Source: Coriaria nepalensis (taxonomy: Eukaryota > Streptophyta > Magnoliopsida > Cucurbitales > Coriariaceae). Taken from it: a DNA stretch of 64,000 nt. The notes under the pieces are model-generated. The model was not told where the DNA came from. It did not search any database and was given only the letters and a program-made list of their open reading frames with translations. Both the position numbers and the translations under genes were made by a program. Shown in pieces: positions 1 through 11,500 of the stretch. Position 1 is the stretch's first letter. Every line of letters begins with the position of its first letter. The stretch is taken from positions 5,671,501 through 5,735,500 of the forward strand of contig CP114486.1 in assembly GCA_027186245.1 (NCBI GenBank), written 5' to 3'.

Positions 1-2
1 TC

Positions 3-126
3 CTCAAATCCGTCCTCTCTTCAAACCTTACCAACATCTGTAACGACATCGAGCTCAAACGGTGCTTCCACTGGTCACACTTCCGGAAATTCTCTTCCAA
101 AATCCGGGATGATGAGGATGACGAAA

Positions 127-167
<41 letters not shown>

Positions 168-2271
168 GATGAAGATGACGATGAGGAAATGGGAGGGATT
201 AGCGATGACGAAGGTGTTTCTGCGTCACGTGTGGGTGTGAAGAGAGAGTATACGCAGGAGGAGAAAGAAGCAGAAGCGGCTGATATTGGATACAGAGTGA
301 TTGGACCACTTGATCGTTCTGAGCGAGTTTTCAAGCCATATGAACCAGTTTTTGCTGTTGTTCAGGTGATATCTAGTGTCTACTACCAGATTATAATAAT
401 GCTTTTGCGTAAGTTGCAGGAATTATCTCTGATTATGTAGTTCCATTTCTGTTGTTCATTTGATTCAGATTGGTTCGCACCAGTTCAAGGTTAGCAACGG
501 CGATTCCATTTTTACTGAGAGGTTGAAATTCTGTGAGGTCAATGATAAGGTGGGTGGTACTTGTCTTTTTCTGAACACTCTTAACTGCTAGATTTTCTCT
601 TGGCAATTTGAGCTATCACGGTGAAATAATACATATGCATCAGTTTGTTCTCTTTAGTCCCATGTTCTCCAGACGACATTAATTTTCAGGAATCTAATCA
701 TTTATATCCAGTGATTAAGCTTTCTGGGTAGAACACGTGATATTATACCTAAGTGTTAAACTGCATCAAGCTCTAAAGGCTGAGGAATCAAACTTCTGTT
801 ATTACTACTTCATTCCAAGTTTACCAATGTCACTTGTGGTTTCTTAATTTCATTTCTCTTAGATAGTCACTCAAGCGCTCAGTCTTTCTGATACTGTGTG
901 AGGTCCTGACCGGAGGTTGGGTACTAGGGTAATGTTAATATATAGGGATGGCATAAGTATTGAGGTAGTGAATACATTTCTTGTAATCTACTTTCGAGAA
1001 ATATACCAAGAGGGGAGTGAGTAGTGTAGCGGCTCCCGAGTGATTAAATATTTATTTTGGGCTTTTCTACGTTGAAGTCTTGAATGGGTTATCTGAGAAG
1101 TACATATAGAAACAAGGTCATGTGGAACCACATTGTCCTTTCCTAGGCAATGACTATTGGCTATCTACAGTTTCCTTACACCTCTTGATTCAGAAAATCT
1201 GTGTGTATTGGAAAAATCTTTGGTGTTGGTGTCATTCTGTGATTAGCTTTAGTCTCAAGTCGTGTTATCCTTTTTATTTAACTTTTAATTTGCAAACTTC
1301 TAATGACTGCTTTGATACTTTCTTCTGTTGCAGTTAATTTTAAATAAAGTCCTTTTGGTGGGTTCTAGTAGCCAGACTATTGTTGGTCGGCCCATAGTTC
1401 CAGATGCAGCTGTCCATGCCGTCGTTGAGGAACATGTAAGATTGATATAATATTTTCTTCTCTATTTCTACGTTCGTGGTGTGCACACATGTATTGCTTG
1501 CATCTTAATGAAAATATTATACATGCAAAGAAAAGTGATGGTTTCACTTATTTTTATTCTCGACATATCTACTTATGTGAGGTAATTGGTTAATACATGT
1601 TACAAACTCCGTGCTTTTGGTCTTTTTTATGACACATCAATGCGCTGTTTTTTGTTTGTCCAAATATTATGACAAGTAGGAGACTAGGAGTGTCGTTTTG
1701 GTTAACCAGTTTTACAAAAGCTGTTCAGTGAAATATTTTTCTGACAGGATTGAGATTTGTGGAGGTACTTCAAGTTTGCAGGGACTCTCTTAGGTGTATT
1801 ATATTTCCTTGAAAAACTTGCTGCATTAACAGAGTTTTATGTTCTAGAGGGGAAAAAGGAGAAAATAACTGTAGATGCACGTGTAAATATGAATCTTTTA
1901 GGCTCCTGCATAAATCTTTTCTTATATTTTTTTTCATATTTGAGCCAAACAATTAACTACAACTTAGCCTTGATATTTACCAATAATGGCAGGCATTGGA
2001 TGCAAAAGTCATTATTTTCAAGAAAAAGAGGAGAAAGAATTACCGGAGAACTAAAGGACATCGCCAGGTACATCAAAAATCTATCCTAAATTATATGCAA
2101 AATCTAAATTTTCCAGGTGACCAATTATTTATGGTTCAAATTTATTAGGAACTTACAAAATTGAGGATAACTGATATTCAAGGAATTGAGAAACCTGAAA
2201 ACTTATCGGTCGGGGACAAGCCTATAAAGGCAGGTGGTAAGAAGGAAGAAAAGGTTGCAGTTGCTGCATAA
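3..2271 (+). CDS. NFD1: Mitochondrial 50S ribosomal protein L21 (NFD1-type), 5' partial
   Basis: This is a structural protein of the large subunit of the mitochondrial ribosome; the Arabidopsis homologue NFD1 is needed for nuclear fusion in reproduction. Exons that join in phase 0 are 3-365, 469-549, 1334-1435, 1993-2067 and 2149-2271 (stop TAA). The reading frame is open to the window edge, so the start codon and the mitochondrial presequence lie upstream. The ATG at 126 is internal and starts an acidic tract of 12 consecutive Asp codons. The L21 core begins near VFAVVQIGSHQFKV (exons 1-2), continues through VGRPIVPDAAVHAVVEEH (exon 3) and ends with the basic KKKRRKNYRRTKGHRQ block (exon 4) typical of bL21. 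About 247 residues are visible. Family identity is firm; the symbol rests on the mitochondrial plant type with an acidic linker and a Lys/Ala-rich tail. Confidence 0.88.
129..164 (+). repeat. GAT trinucleotide repeat coding for poly-Asp in the L21 gene
   Basis: Twelve consecutive GAT codons in frame give an Asp run just before the L21 domain. Such a tract is likely to vary in length between individuals and does not touch the conserved core. Confidence 0.85.
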
Positions 2272-3208
2272 TGAGAATCTTTACTCCTACATATTGACAG
2301 GACTGACTCCATGCTTTTTGACTCAGTCAACTCTTGGCATTTCGAATGCTCTATGATGAGATGATCACATCCCTGATTTATGCCATGTACATCTTGGATT
2401 CACTTTAGGCAGAGCGAATAATAATCCAAAACGAGTCATAATGAAAGGTGTTCCAAAAATTATTCGTTTTTCTTCATCTGTATTTCGAAATTTTCAGTTC
2501 TCAATTTTATTCTATTACCAAAATAATCATCCACCAACCTCTACCATATCAGATGTCTATTTTTCTGCGTAATTGTGTCTTAAAGTATATGCTCTTACAT
2601 GGTTGCAGTGGTTGTATTTATCATCAAAACATGTCTGTTAGGTTATCAATATGATTGTGGAAGGAGGATGCAAGTACATTTCACTTGCATACTCAAAAGC
2701 CAATTGAAAGGTACTACTCTATATATTCTTTTGCCCACCGAGTGATTCATATGACAGATATTGCATTTGCAAGTGATTGATTAGAATCTGGGGTTGACCT
2801 TTCATTACCTTTGAAAAGCACTTAATGGGAGTTTGAGAATTAAAGGTCAACGTTTCTGTTCTCGAGTAAATTGGAGTTTGAGTAAAACTGTATATGAGTT
2901 AGATTGTCAGGTGAACTGGATCTGTGGTTGGATTGAGTTTGAGGCAACTGTAGTTTCTGTGGTCTGAACTGAACTTTTAGACCCAATTTAGAATTTTTTA
3001 AAACTCTAATCCAAAGGAATAGTTTCTTGTTGTTTTGGTAGGGATCTAATTCCATTGAACTCAAAATTTTCAAGAAAGCGGATGATATTTAGTAGAAACG
3101 TTTAGATATCTTTAGACATATGTTGTCTCTTGAAGAATTGCACTATTGGGCCCTTTTTACCTATGGAGTAATTTTTGTACGCCACATATTCACCCAAGTA
3201 TTATTATA

Positions 3209-3351
3209 GGGATACAATAACTCTGAAAATTCATGTCCGGTTTTTCATAAATTTTATTTTATTTTATTTTATTTTATTTTAATATATAAATTGATATATC
3301 CTATCTATCCGTGTCTTACGTTTTCCGAATTTTTTCAGAGTTATTGTATCC
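3209..3351. mobile_element. Short MITE-like element with about 20-bp terminal inverted repeats
   Basis: The left end reads GGATACAATAACTCTGAAAA and the right end is its reverse complement (TTTTCAGAGTTATTGTATCC), giving an element of about 143 bp with an AT-rich (ATTTT)n interior and no coding capacity. The immediate flanks are TA-rich, so a TA duplication is possible but not diagnostic. The structure fits a non-autonomous DNA transposon; the superfamily is undetermined. Confidence 0.6.
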
Positions 3352-5440
3352 TAAATGCAGGGTTTATATGGTATCCTATAACATCAACCGAATGTATTCG
3401 TACTTCTTAGATGATAGCCGAAAGGAAAAGAAAATTAAAAAGATTCCTTTTGTAGTGGCTTAACTTTCTACTGTAAACTAGACCAAATATTCACTGTGCG
3501 CTTCTGGTTTTCAATCTAAAATATGATAGTGCTACTGGAATTTCTTTGTCACTCATACATTGTTCAGTTCCTCCCCTTCCTTTCTTTCAATCACACTTTG
3601 GGTCCCATACAGTTCCTTCCTTTCTAACTCATTTACTTGTAAGAATATTTCAGAAGACTTTAAAAAATATATATATATATATATATTTATTTATTTATTT
3701 ATTTATTCACACAGAACAGTGCGTATGTATGTTGGTCTCACTATTTGCAGTGGAAAATTCTCTCTAGCTGTAATGTATATAAATCGTCCGTTAGATTTGA
3801 TTATGACTTGACTCAAAAAAATATGCTATTTCATTTGATCATCCTCTACCCCTGTAATATAAAGTTTGGCTTCCTATTTTATATTTTTAGTTAAAAAAAA
3901 AAGAAAAAAGAAAAAAAAGAAGAAGTCAGATTTAAGGGATGGTGGGTGCTTAAGAAATGAAATTGTCTTGTTGATGTTAGGATATTGGTAGATTGAATAA
4001 GTGCAGTTTCCCACCTTCATCGGATTAGCTGCTCTAATTCTCCTTTTAGGATGACAATATGTATTCTTTATTTTCCTCTATTTATCAATTTGATTCTATA
4101 CGTCTAAAGGTCAAAATTTAAAATATCATAACATGAAATGAAATGCTCTTAAATTTAATGTTATATATCTATAATATGTCCTTTAAGTTTGATATATGTA
4201 TTGGAAAGAAAATAACATTTCCACATTTTCAAGACGTTTCCGAGACAAAAAATCTCCGACCGAGACGGGTTAACCCCGAAATGAGATTTTGTTTCTTGTT
4301 TGTTACATATATATATATATATATGTATGATATGTGCTCTCATTATTTAGATTTTTTGCATTGCAAACTACTATCTACTAGACAGGAAAGAGTAGAAAAG
4401 TAATTGGATACTAATATACTATTTTTCTACTATACATACGTCATTCTACTGTATATATATATAGGGGTATATATTATTCCTAAAATTGGATATATATATT
4501 CTCAATTATATATGATGATGGCTTAAAAGTTGAAACTCGAAAAAGTAGGTTCCTTTATGGCGACACTTTTCCACATTGTCCATTGCAAACAACTTAGGGT
4601 CAAAGGACTAAAAAAGTAGCCAATTTTTATAATACAACCGGCCACTTTTCAACCCACCCAAACATTAGATGGGTTAAATATTTTGAGATGTGCATTGTAT
4701 GTAGATGGGTTTTTGACGTAGAAAACAAGGTTTGTTAGGCATTTGTCACTTTCATTGCCCCATGTTTTAACTAATTTAGTGTGTGCTAGTGCTGGCTTAG
4801 TGCTGGCTTCTAATAGAATGTATAATATAATGACTTAAAACATAAAGAACAAGCAAAAAAATTGGTTAGGATTTAATTTACAATTGAATTATCTTTATTC
4901 ATATATCATATCTAATATTAAATTTATATTGTTGAATTTTAGGCGAAAAAAAATGCATTAAAATGATGTTTTATAGTTGAGAAATTATGTTACTCCAACT
5001 TCGATTAAAATTTACACATTATTAATCTAATTCCATGTTTGTGATTATTTTATCTCAAATTTTCATTTGAAAAGTTGGTAACTTTTGAGCTTAATTATAG
5101 ATTTGATCAAAAAAAAAAAAAAAATATGTGAATTTGTAAAAGCAATATGAGGGTTCCCTTAAATATTAACTTAATAAATTAAAATTTATATCTAAAGATA
5201 ATTTTAATTTTAATAATTTTAATTTATATATTTATAAAAATTTATAAAAATAAAAATCATATAAAATTTTACACTGCCCACAACCTGCATCCGCCGCCCA
5301 AGCACATCACCAGCATCGTGGTCACCTATTTAGTAATAATAGTTTTTCTTACTTATCAGTCATGTCCGATTGTAAAGTAGAGAAGAATATATATTAATTA
5401 ATATATAGATTTGATGAAATTTGGTAGGTGCTTGAGGGAT

Positions 5441-5497
5441 GAATATGCATGTGGTTAATATAATATAGGATCTATTCTGGATCTTTGCTGCATATTC
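5441..5497. promoter_or_regulatory. Two P1BS-like (GNATATNC) motifs upstream of PHO2
   Basis: GAATATGC at 5441-5448 and GCATATTC at 5490-5497 both match GNATATNC, the site bound by PHR1-type phosphate-starvation regulators. They lie about 1.6 kb upstream of the likely PHO2 transcription start in AT-rich DNA, where chance matches are common. Functional meaning is speculative. Confidence 0.2.
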
Positions 5498-7899
5498 CAA
5501 ATTGATGGTCGGGTAGGACTTGAAAATGAGATTCCTCAAACAATTAAAAAAAAAAAAGGTAAAAAAAAGGAAGTTATTAAAAGCAAAATGAAAATGTGAG
5601 GGGCACTAGTGGAGAAAACCTGAAATTTCCCACTATGTAAATAGTGATGTTTAAATAATGGAATTGATTCGATCCCTTTTTTTTTTTATGATTTTTTTTA
5701 TTCGATTTATGAATGAAATAAAAATTGATAGAATCGATGAACGAAAATTCTTGGAATCATAAATATAATGAGATTCATAAAGAAACAGAATTATGAAAAC
5801 GAGAATCAAATTTATATATATTTTCTAAATTCTTAGTATTATTAATTTCCTAACAAGTAATGAGAATAATTGATTTTTATCTGATCAAAAAATCAAAAAG
5901 TAAGTCATCTTCATTTTGTAATAAAGACGAAATATAATCAAACAATAAAATATAATTAATTCCATTTTTTAATTCTGTAAAATCACAACTAAACGAGTTA
6001 TTATTTCCGATGAATGAGTAAACTATTAGGAAAATTATTTTTATTTTGGTTTCAGAAAAAATAAGGTAATATAGAATGAAAAAAAAATATTATTACTTTA
6101 TAATTATAATAATAATACAAATTGATATGGCTACATAATTTATTTTAAAATATCATTATTTTATAATTAAAAAAAAATATATATTATATTTAAAATGATA
6201 TATTAATAAATGAGAAATTAATATTCAAAATAAACTTATTGAATTTATTTAAAATAAAAGAAAAAATTATTGCCCCACGTAAAAAATGGAGCATAAGAAT
6301 ATTTGTTGCCTCAATTGTTAATGGGTAACTATAAGCAAGAAGGCTCTTTATTGTATGGGCACGCAGCTGATGCAAAAAGATCGTAAGAAAATGAAAGAAA
6401 AATCAAATCAATTACTTCAGCAATCGAACCTGAAAGTAAAAACCTGAAAGTAAAAAAGAAGAAAAAAAAAAAAAAATTGGAAACCTTACTCTATTTAAGT
6501 AACTGGAAGATTTTCGTCAAGTTCTTACGAGGTCTGAGGTTGAAGAAACGTAAACTATTGAACATCTTCTAGGGTTGAAGAGAAGATATAGTCTACTCTA
6601 AAATTAAAATAGTTCAGAAAAAACGGGTATGTAAATGAATTTACACCAAAAATACATGTTTTAAAATGAATAAATAATTTTTCTACCCTGTCAAAGAATG
6701 AAGATTGTGTATCTTACAAATCAAATAAGCATCTTACAAATCCATAACTTCAACATCGAATAAAGATTCTAGTGAATTTCTAAGTCAGTACTTAGATTCT
6801 AGTAAAGATTCTACAATGATTTTTAACTTTCTATGGCTTTTTGTAGACCAAACGAAAGGAATATTGTGTATTCAAGAATTCCACCCTCTTTTAGTGAGTT
6901 TACAAAAAATTAAAAAGTCGCACTATCTTTTTTTAGCTTTAAGGTGTTTGAAACAGAACAGTTTGGTATTTTTCGTGTATTCTTTCCTGCACTTGTTCGA
7001 TACTTGTCTATATCTTCTAATTGGATGCAGAAACCCCACTCACCAACGTCCATTTTCTCACTCCGAAAACAGATTTTAGAGTGAGAAGCAAAACACAGAG
7101 AGAGAGAGAGATACTGTGTTACTACTGTTGCAATGGTTTTTATGTTCTGTAATGGTGACCTGTATAGGATTCAGGGAAGATATCGAACTGGGTCTTCTTT
7201 GTTTTCCCACTCCTTTCATCGATGATTATTGTTTCTTTAGCTGAGAAAGTGCGAGAAAATCAGAAGCAGAAAAGGAAAAGAGTTATTTGCTGCGAGTTAT
7301 ATTCTGGGTCCGGGTCGTTTTATTGGTGATGAAAATGGTATAGCTCTTTACTCTTCAATCTCATTGAAATTTCCTATTATTTTTTTGGTTCTAAAATTAA
7401 TTTCTTGTGCTATGAATTATCATTTATTTTTCTATTTTATTTTCATTTTGTTTCAAGCTCTGTTTGATATTCATTTTGTTTCCTGTTATGTTCACTGACA
7501 TCTAAGAAAAAACTCTTCATGAGATAAAACTGGAGTTTGACATCAATACATTGCTGTGAGATCATAATGCGAGTATATAAAGTAGGTAACGACAACCGAT
7601 CAATAAGAGCTGGCTGCATTATAATTCTTCTGTGATGTTCTTTTTTCATTCCTCCTTAATAATAATTTGTTTTCTGAAAAGATATAAACAAGTTGTGATT
7701 TTTCAGGTCCAAGGGAGATCTCAAATGGTTGGAGAGGCTCTTGAAACTTTGATCTCTAAGACATGTTACAATATGTGACTTTTTGTTCCAACCTCTGCTA
7801 TACATATATACATATATCTATATGCATAAACAATAGTCAGCCTTTTTCTCCTTCCAGTGGCTTGAATTCTTGCTCATCTTATTCCCAGATTTACATCTT

Positions 7900-7920
7900 T
7901 TCGGCAAATCTCCTTTGGCA
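7900..7920 (+). promoter_or_regulatory. miR399 target site 1 in the PHO2 leader
   Basis: The 18-nt core GGCAAATCTCCTTTGGCA (7903-7920) matches the complement of canonical plant miR399 across the seed and cleavage region. Pairing of miR399 here leads to cleavage and loss of PHO2 mRNA under phosphate starvation in plants where it has been tested. Confidence 0.9.
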
Positions 7921-7992
7921 ATAAAATCCTTGTTTTCCAAGAGAACAAAAACCTCTTCCTTAACCCTTTCTACTCGTAACTATTCAGCTCAT

Positions 7993-8013
7993 TTGGGCAA
8001 CTCTCCTTTGGGA
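7993..8013 (+). promoter_or_regulatory. miR399 target site 2 (diverged) in the PHO2 leader
   Basis: GGGCAACTCTCCTTTGGGA at 7995-8013 differs from the canonical site at two positions (C for A mid-site, G for C near the end facing the miRNA 5' end). It is probably weaker than site 1. It lies about 93 bp after site 1. Confidence 0.65.
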
Positions 8014-8019
8014 AATAGT

Positions 8020-8040
8020 TCACTTAAGTTTCCTTTGGTT
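8020..8040 (+). promoter_or_regulatory. Degenerate miR399-like site (TCCTTTGG core only)
   Basis: Only the TTCCTTTGGT core (8030-8039) is retained. The half that would pair with the miRNA 3' end has decayed. It starts within 10 bases of the end of site 2 and is listed as a probable remnant of a larger array. Confidence 0.3.
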
Positions 8041-8180
8041 CAGTATATCAAACCATTGGGACTTCACCTTTTTATCCTAGAGAGATTCACACCGAACCGA
8101 ATATCGTGCTGCTAATTCCTCAACATTCTGTGAAAATCTCCTTCTAGAAGTTTCCTTTTTGTGGAAACTTAGTCCAAATT

Positions 8181-8201
8181 TTGGTCAAATCTCCTTTGGC
8201 A
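8181..8201 (+). promoter_or_regulatory. miR399 target site 3 in the PHO2 leader
   Basis: GGTCAAATCTCCTTTGGCA at 8183-8201 departs from the canonical target at a single position (T for G) outside the seed-pairing half, so strong pairing is expected. Confidence 0.88.
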
Positions 8202-8236
8202 TTTGGGGTCCTTAGTCTGACCCCTGTTATCCCGAT

Positions 8237-8257
8237 TAGGGCAAATCTTCTTTGGCA
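8237..8257 (+). promoter_or_regulatory. miR399 target site 4 in the PHO2 leader
   Basis: TAGGGCAAATCTTCTTTGGCA matches the whole canonical site apart from one C to T change in the middle, which gives a G:U pair. It ends 56 bp after the end of site 3. Confidence 0.88.
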
Positions 8258-8346
8258 TTTTAATCTACACTTCTACCGTTCAAGATATCCCATAGCGATA
8301 TCTGTTATATAATTCACATCATTCAAAATCTATCTTCAGTCCAAAT

Positions 8347-8367
8347 CATCATTATATATCCTTTGGT
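8347..8367 (+). promoter_or_regulatory. Degenerate miR399-like site at a possible splice donor
   Basis: The core ATCCTTTGGTA (8357-8367) keeps the seed-pairing half, with the upstream half lost. The bases GGTAAG at 8365-8370 also form a good 5' splice site, so the two signals would overlap if the second leader intron is used. Confidence 0.4.
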
Positions 8368-8562
8368 AAGAAAAAAAGATTTGTCCTCACGATAATTCTC
8401 ATCAGGATTTTCTGAAAGCAAGCTTGGATCGGGAAACATATATAAACCATCTCTTTTTGTGGCATTTGAGGTGAGAAGAAATAGCATAATTCCTTTTTTT
8501 TTTTAGTATTTAATCTCTAAAAACTCTGATATTGATAATATCTTACCAGGCTTTTGAAAAAG

Positions 8563-11500
8563 ATGGACATGTTACTTAGTGACTCTGATTGGGAGAGCTT
8601 TAGCGAGACAGATAGCACTGAAGATAGAGATAACTTCTACGGCGGGCAAGCTAGTTGCATCTTATCAAGCCTAGAGGAGACAATTGGTAAAATTGACGAA
8701 TTCCTCTCGTTTGGGAGAGAGTTCTTGCTCGGTGACATAGTTTGCTCCATAACAAACCCATGCGGGCACATGGGCAGAGTAGTTGGAATAGACATGCTAG
8801 TTGATTTAGAGAATAGTAATGGAACAGTACTAAAGGATATAGATTCCAAGAAACTATCAAAAATCCAGTCAATTTCAATTGGGGATTTTGTTGTTTCCGG
8901 GTCATGGCTTGGAAGAGTAGATAAGGTCATTGATCGTGTCAACATTGTCTTTGACAATGGGGGAAAATGTGGCATCACTGTCATGGATCCAGATGAGCTT
9001 GTACCCATTATTACTCCAAACATGTTTGAAGATTCACAATACCCTTATTATCCTGGACAAAGGGTAATGGTTAAGCATTCTTCCTCGATATTTAGATCTT
9101 CTAGAAGGGTATTTGGTCCTTGGAAAGATAATCAAGATGAAGGAACAGTTTGTTCAACTGAAGCTGGCATTGTCTATGTTGATTGGCTCACCTCTATCTT
9201 GTCTGGTTCTTCAAGTCTACCTTCTCCTAACTCTTTGCAAGACCCAAAAAATTTGACTTTATTGTCTTGTTATTCACATGAAAATTGGCAGCTTGGTGAT
9301 TGGTGCATACTTCCAAATGAGGAGAAAAATGCCATTTTGAGAGAGGATTTTGGCAATGAACATAACAAACTTGAAATTTCGGGTGAAATTTTTATCATCA
9401 CAAAAATGAAGAGCAAAGTTGATGTGATATGGCAAGATGGTAGTTATTCCTCGAGATTGGATTCACAGGCTTTACTTCCTTCAAACTTTGTGAATTCTCA
9501 TGAATTTTGGCCTGGTCAATTTGTACTCGAAAAGGGTATTTTTGAAGATGCAAGAATTGCTTTAAGCCATAGATGGGGTGTTGTGGAAGCATTTGATTCC
9601 AAGGAGAAAATTGTAAAGGTGAGGTGGAGACGTGTCCCGGAAGGTGAATTTAATGATGTGAATGGACATTGCTTGGAGGAAACAATGAGTGCTTATGAAC
9701 TAGTTGAACACCCAGACTACTCGTTTTGTTTTGGTGATGTTGTGTTTAAATTGGATCGAAACAAATATGGTGATTTAGATGAAGATAAAGATCATCAAGA
9801 TGAGTATTTGGGCAAGTACTTATCTTGTATTGGAAGCGTTACTGGCTTTAAAGATGGTGTCGTGGAGGTTAGATGGGCCTCAGGTTCTTCCACTAAGGTA
9901 ACGATTCAAATCATCTTTTTTCCCCCCACTCTTTTTCTTTAGAAATTTTGGACCAATCTAAAATAGGACCTAATAAGTATTTTGTAATAATGTTTTTTCT
10001 TTTCTCCTTAACATGGTTGGTTATAGGTTGCACCTTTTGAGATTTTCCGGGTTGATCAATCTGAAGGTTCAACTTCAACCCCCGCGGTCTATGAGGAAAA
10101 TGTTGATGAACTGAGACAAGATGCGACCCAATGTGAGAAACAATCTCTAACCCAGAATGGAAAAGTAAAATTGCTCTCTCTCTCTCTCTCTATCCAATAC
10201 ACTTGCAAATATATTTTCATGACTTTTGTCCATTTGGTTTAGCTTTTGTAACTCTAAATTGGGTTTAAGGTACAGATTGGGCCCACAAAAGTCAAAAACT
10301 AGTTTCAAACGACCATCCAAACTCAATCCAATATACGTCCAGTTTCAGATACTAAAATGAATGAAAAATCCTAGACATAATTGTAATTCTTTCATCACCA
10401 ACTAATGGCACCTTTTTTCATTCTTAGGAGCTAATGAGTTTTGATAGTGCTGGTAAGAGTTGCGAGAAGCATTCTCGGGAGTGTCACTTAAGTTGCCTTC
10501 CGGAAGCTGCCATTGGATTTTTATCGAGCATTGCAACAAGTTTATTTGGATCACTTGGTTTAACTTCACTATCAACTTGCCATCATATCTGCAAGGATGA
10601 AACTGAAAATAAGATTCTCCTCCAAGGAGAAGAAAAGATGGAAGAAACTTGTGATACCAACTTCACAGAGTCATATGAATTATCAACAAACTTGGAGGAA
10701 TTCAAGACTACAAGCTTTAACCAAACAAAAGCAGAAGAGGTTTCAGAGAATAAAGAATGCTCATATTCATTGTTTAAACAGTTTGATATGATCTCTGATT
10801 GCTCGGACCACCATTTTATTGGTGCCGGAATGAGCCCCACTAGCTCTCAGATTAAAAGATGTTGGCTAAAGAAGGTCCATATAGAATGGAATATTCTTGA
10901 GAAGAATCTTCCTGGTTAGCATTTTCAAACTTCATATGATTTTTAATTCCTTAGAAATATTTATTGTATATATATATATATTTGTATATGATTGATTATC
11001 TTATTTGGTTTTTTGTGTACTTTTTATGAACCTCAATAGAGACGATATTTGTCCGTGTGTATGAGGAGAGGATGGATCTGATGCGTGCAGCCATTATTGG
11101 AGCACCTGGAACTCCTTATCACGATGGGATTTTCTTCTTCGACATTCTTCTCCCTCCTGAGTATCCTCATGAGCCACCTGTAAGTTTTTTCTTCATCTCG
11201 TTTTGCTGCAAATCTGTAACTCATTATGAAGAAATTTGGCACTTTCAATGAATCATAGACCTCCCAATTGCTGTTTTGCACAACATATGTGAGTCTTACT
11301 TATGGTTATGTACGGTTGGAAGTTTTCGGAACTAATCATTTAGGTGCATTTAATTAATTAAGTGAACTTCAATAAGATTTTGTGGGTTCAACCTGGTATT
11401 TAGTCCCTCATTAGCATTTAGGCTCAGTTTGCCCAAGCGTTTTTAAACCCTATTTGGATTTAACTTAAAATTAATTTCCAAACCTTTTAAATAAGTACTT

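Larger units (their letters stand above)
2272..7029. other. AT-rich intergenic region between L21 and PHO2
   Basis: The first few hundred bases should be the L21 3' UTR. The rest is AT-rich with A/T runs and simple repeats: an ATTTT run at 3251-3280, (AT)n passing into (TTTA)n at 3667-3707, and (AT)n at 4302-4323. I see no conserved protein. Short open frames here lack codon structure and splice context. An inverted-repeat element sits at 3209-3351. The stretch 5640-6010 resembles a decayed MITE: it begins with GGAATTGATTCGATCCC-like DNA and ends near AACTAAACGAG, reminiscent of the intact element at 43564-43980. Confidence 0.6.
7030..8562 (+). promoter_or_regulatory. PHO2: PHO2 5' leader with at least one intron and the miR399 site array
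   Basis: The leader lies directly upstream of the PHO2 start codon at 8563. A GA-rich patch (7094-7111) is near the probable start of transcription. A plausible leader intron runs from a GT donor near 7338 to the acceptor ending at 7706 (TTTTTCAG before GTCCAAGGG). The second leader exon from 7707 carries the miR399-like sites. A second possible intron uses GTAAG at 8366 and the acceptor ending at 8550 (TCTTACCAG). The organisation matches Arabidopsis PHO2, where the miR399 sites lie in the 5' UTR. The transcription start is inferred, not seen. Confidence 0.6.

Noticed and set aside
1757..2089. 110-codon plus-strand frame overlapping L21 exon 4
   Set aside because: Mostly intron sequence; the conserved L21 frame uses only 1993-2067.
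8637..9023. 128-codon minus-strand frame opposite PHO2
   Set aside because: It lies entirely within PHO2 exon 1, whose sense frame is strongly conserved; the antisense frame is a shadow.
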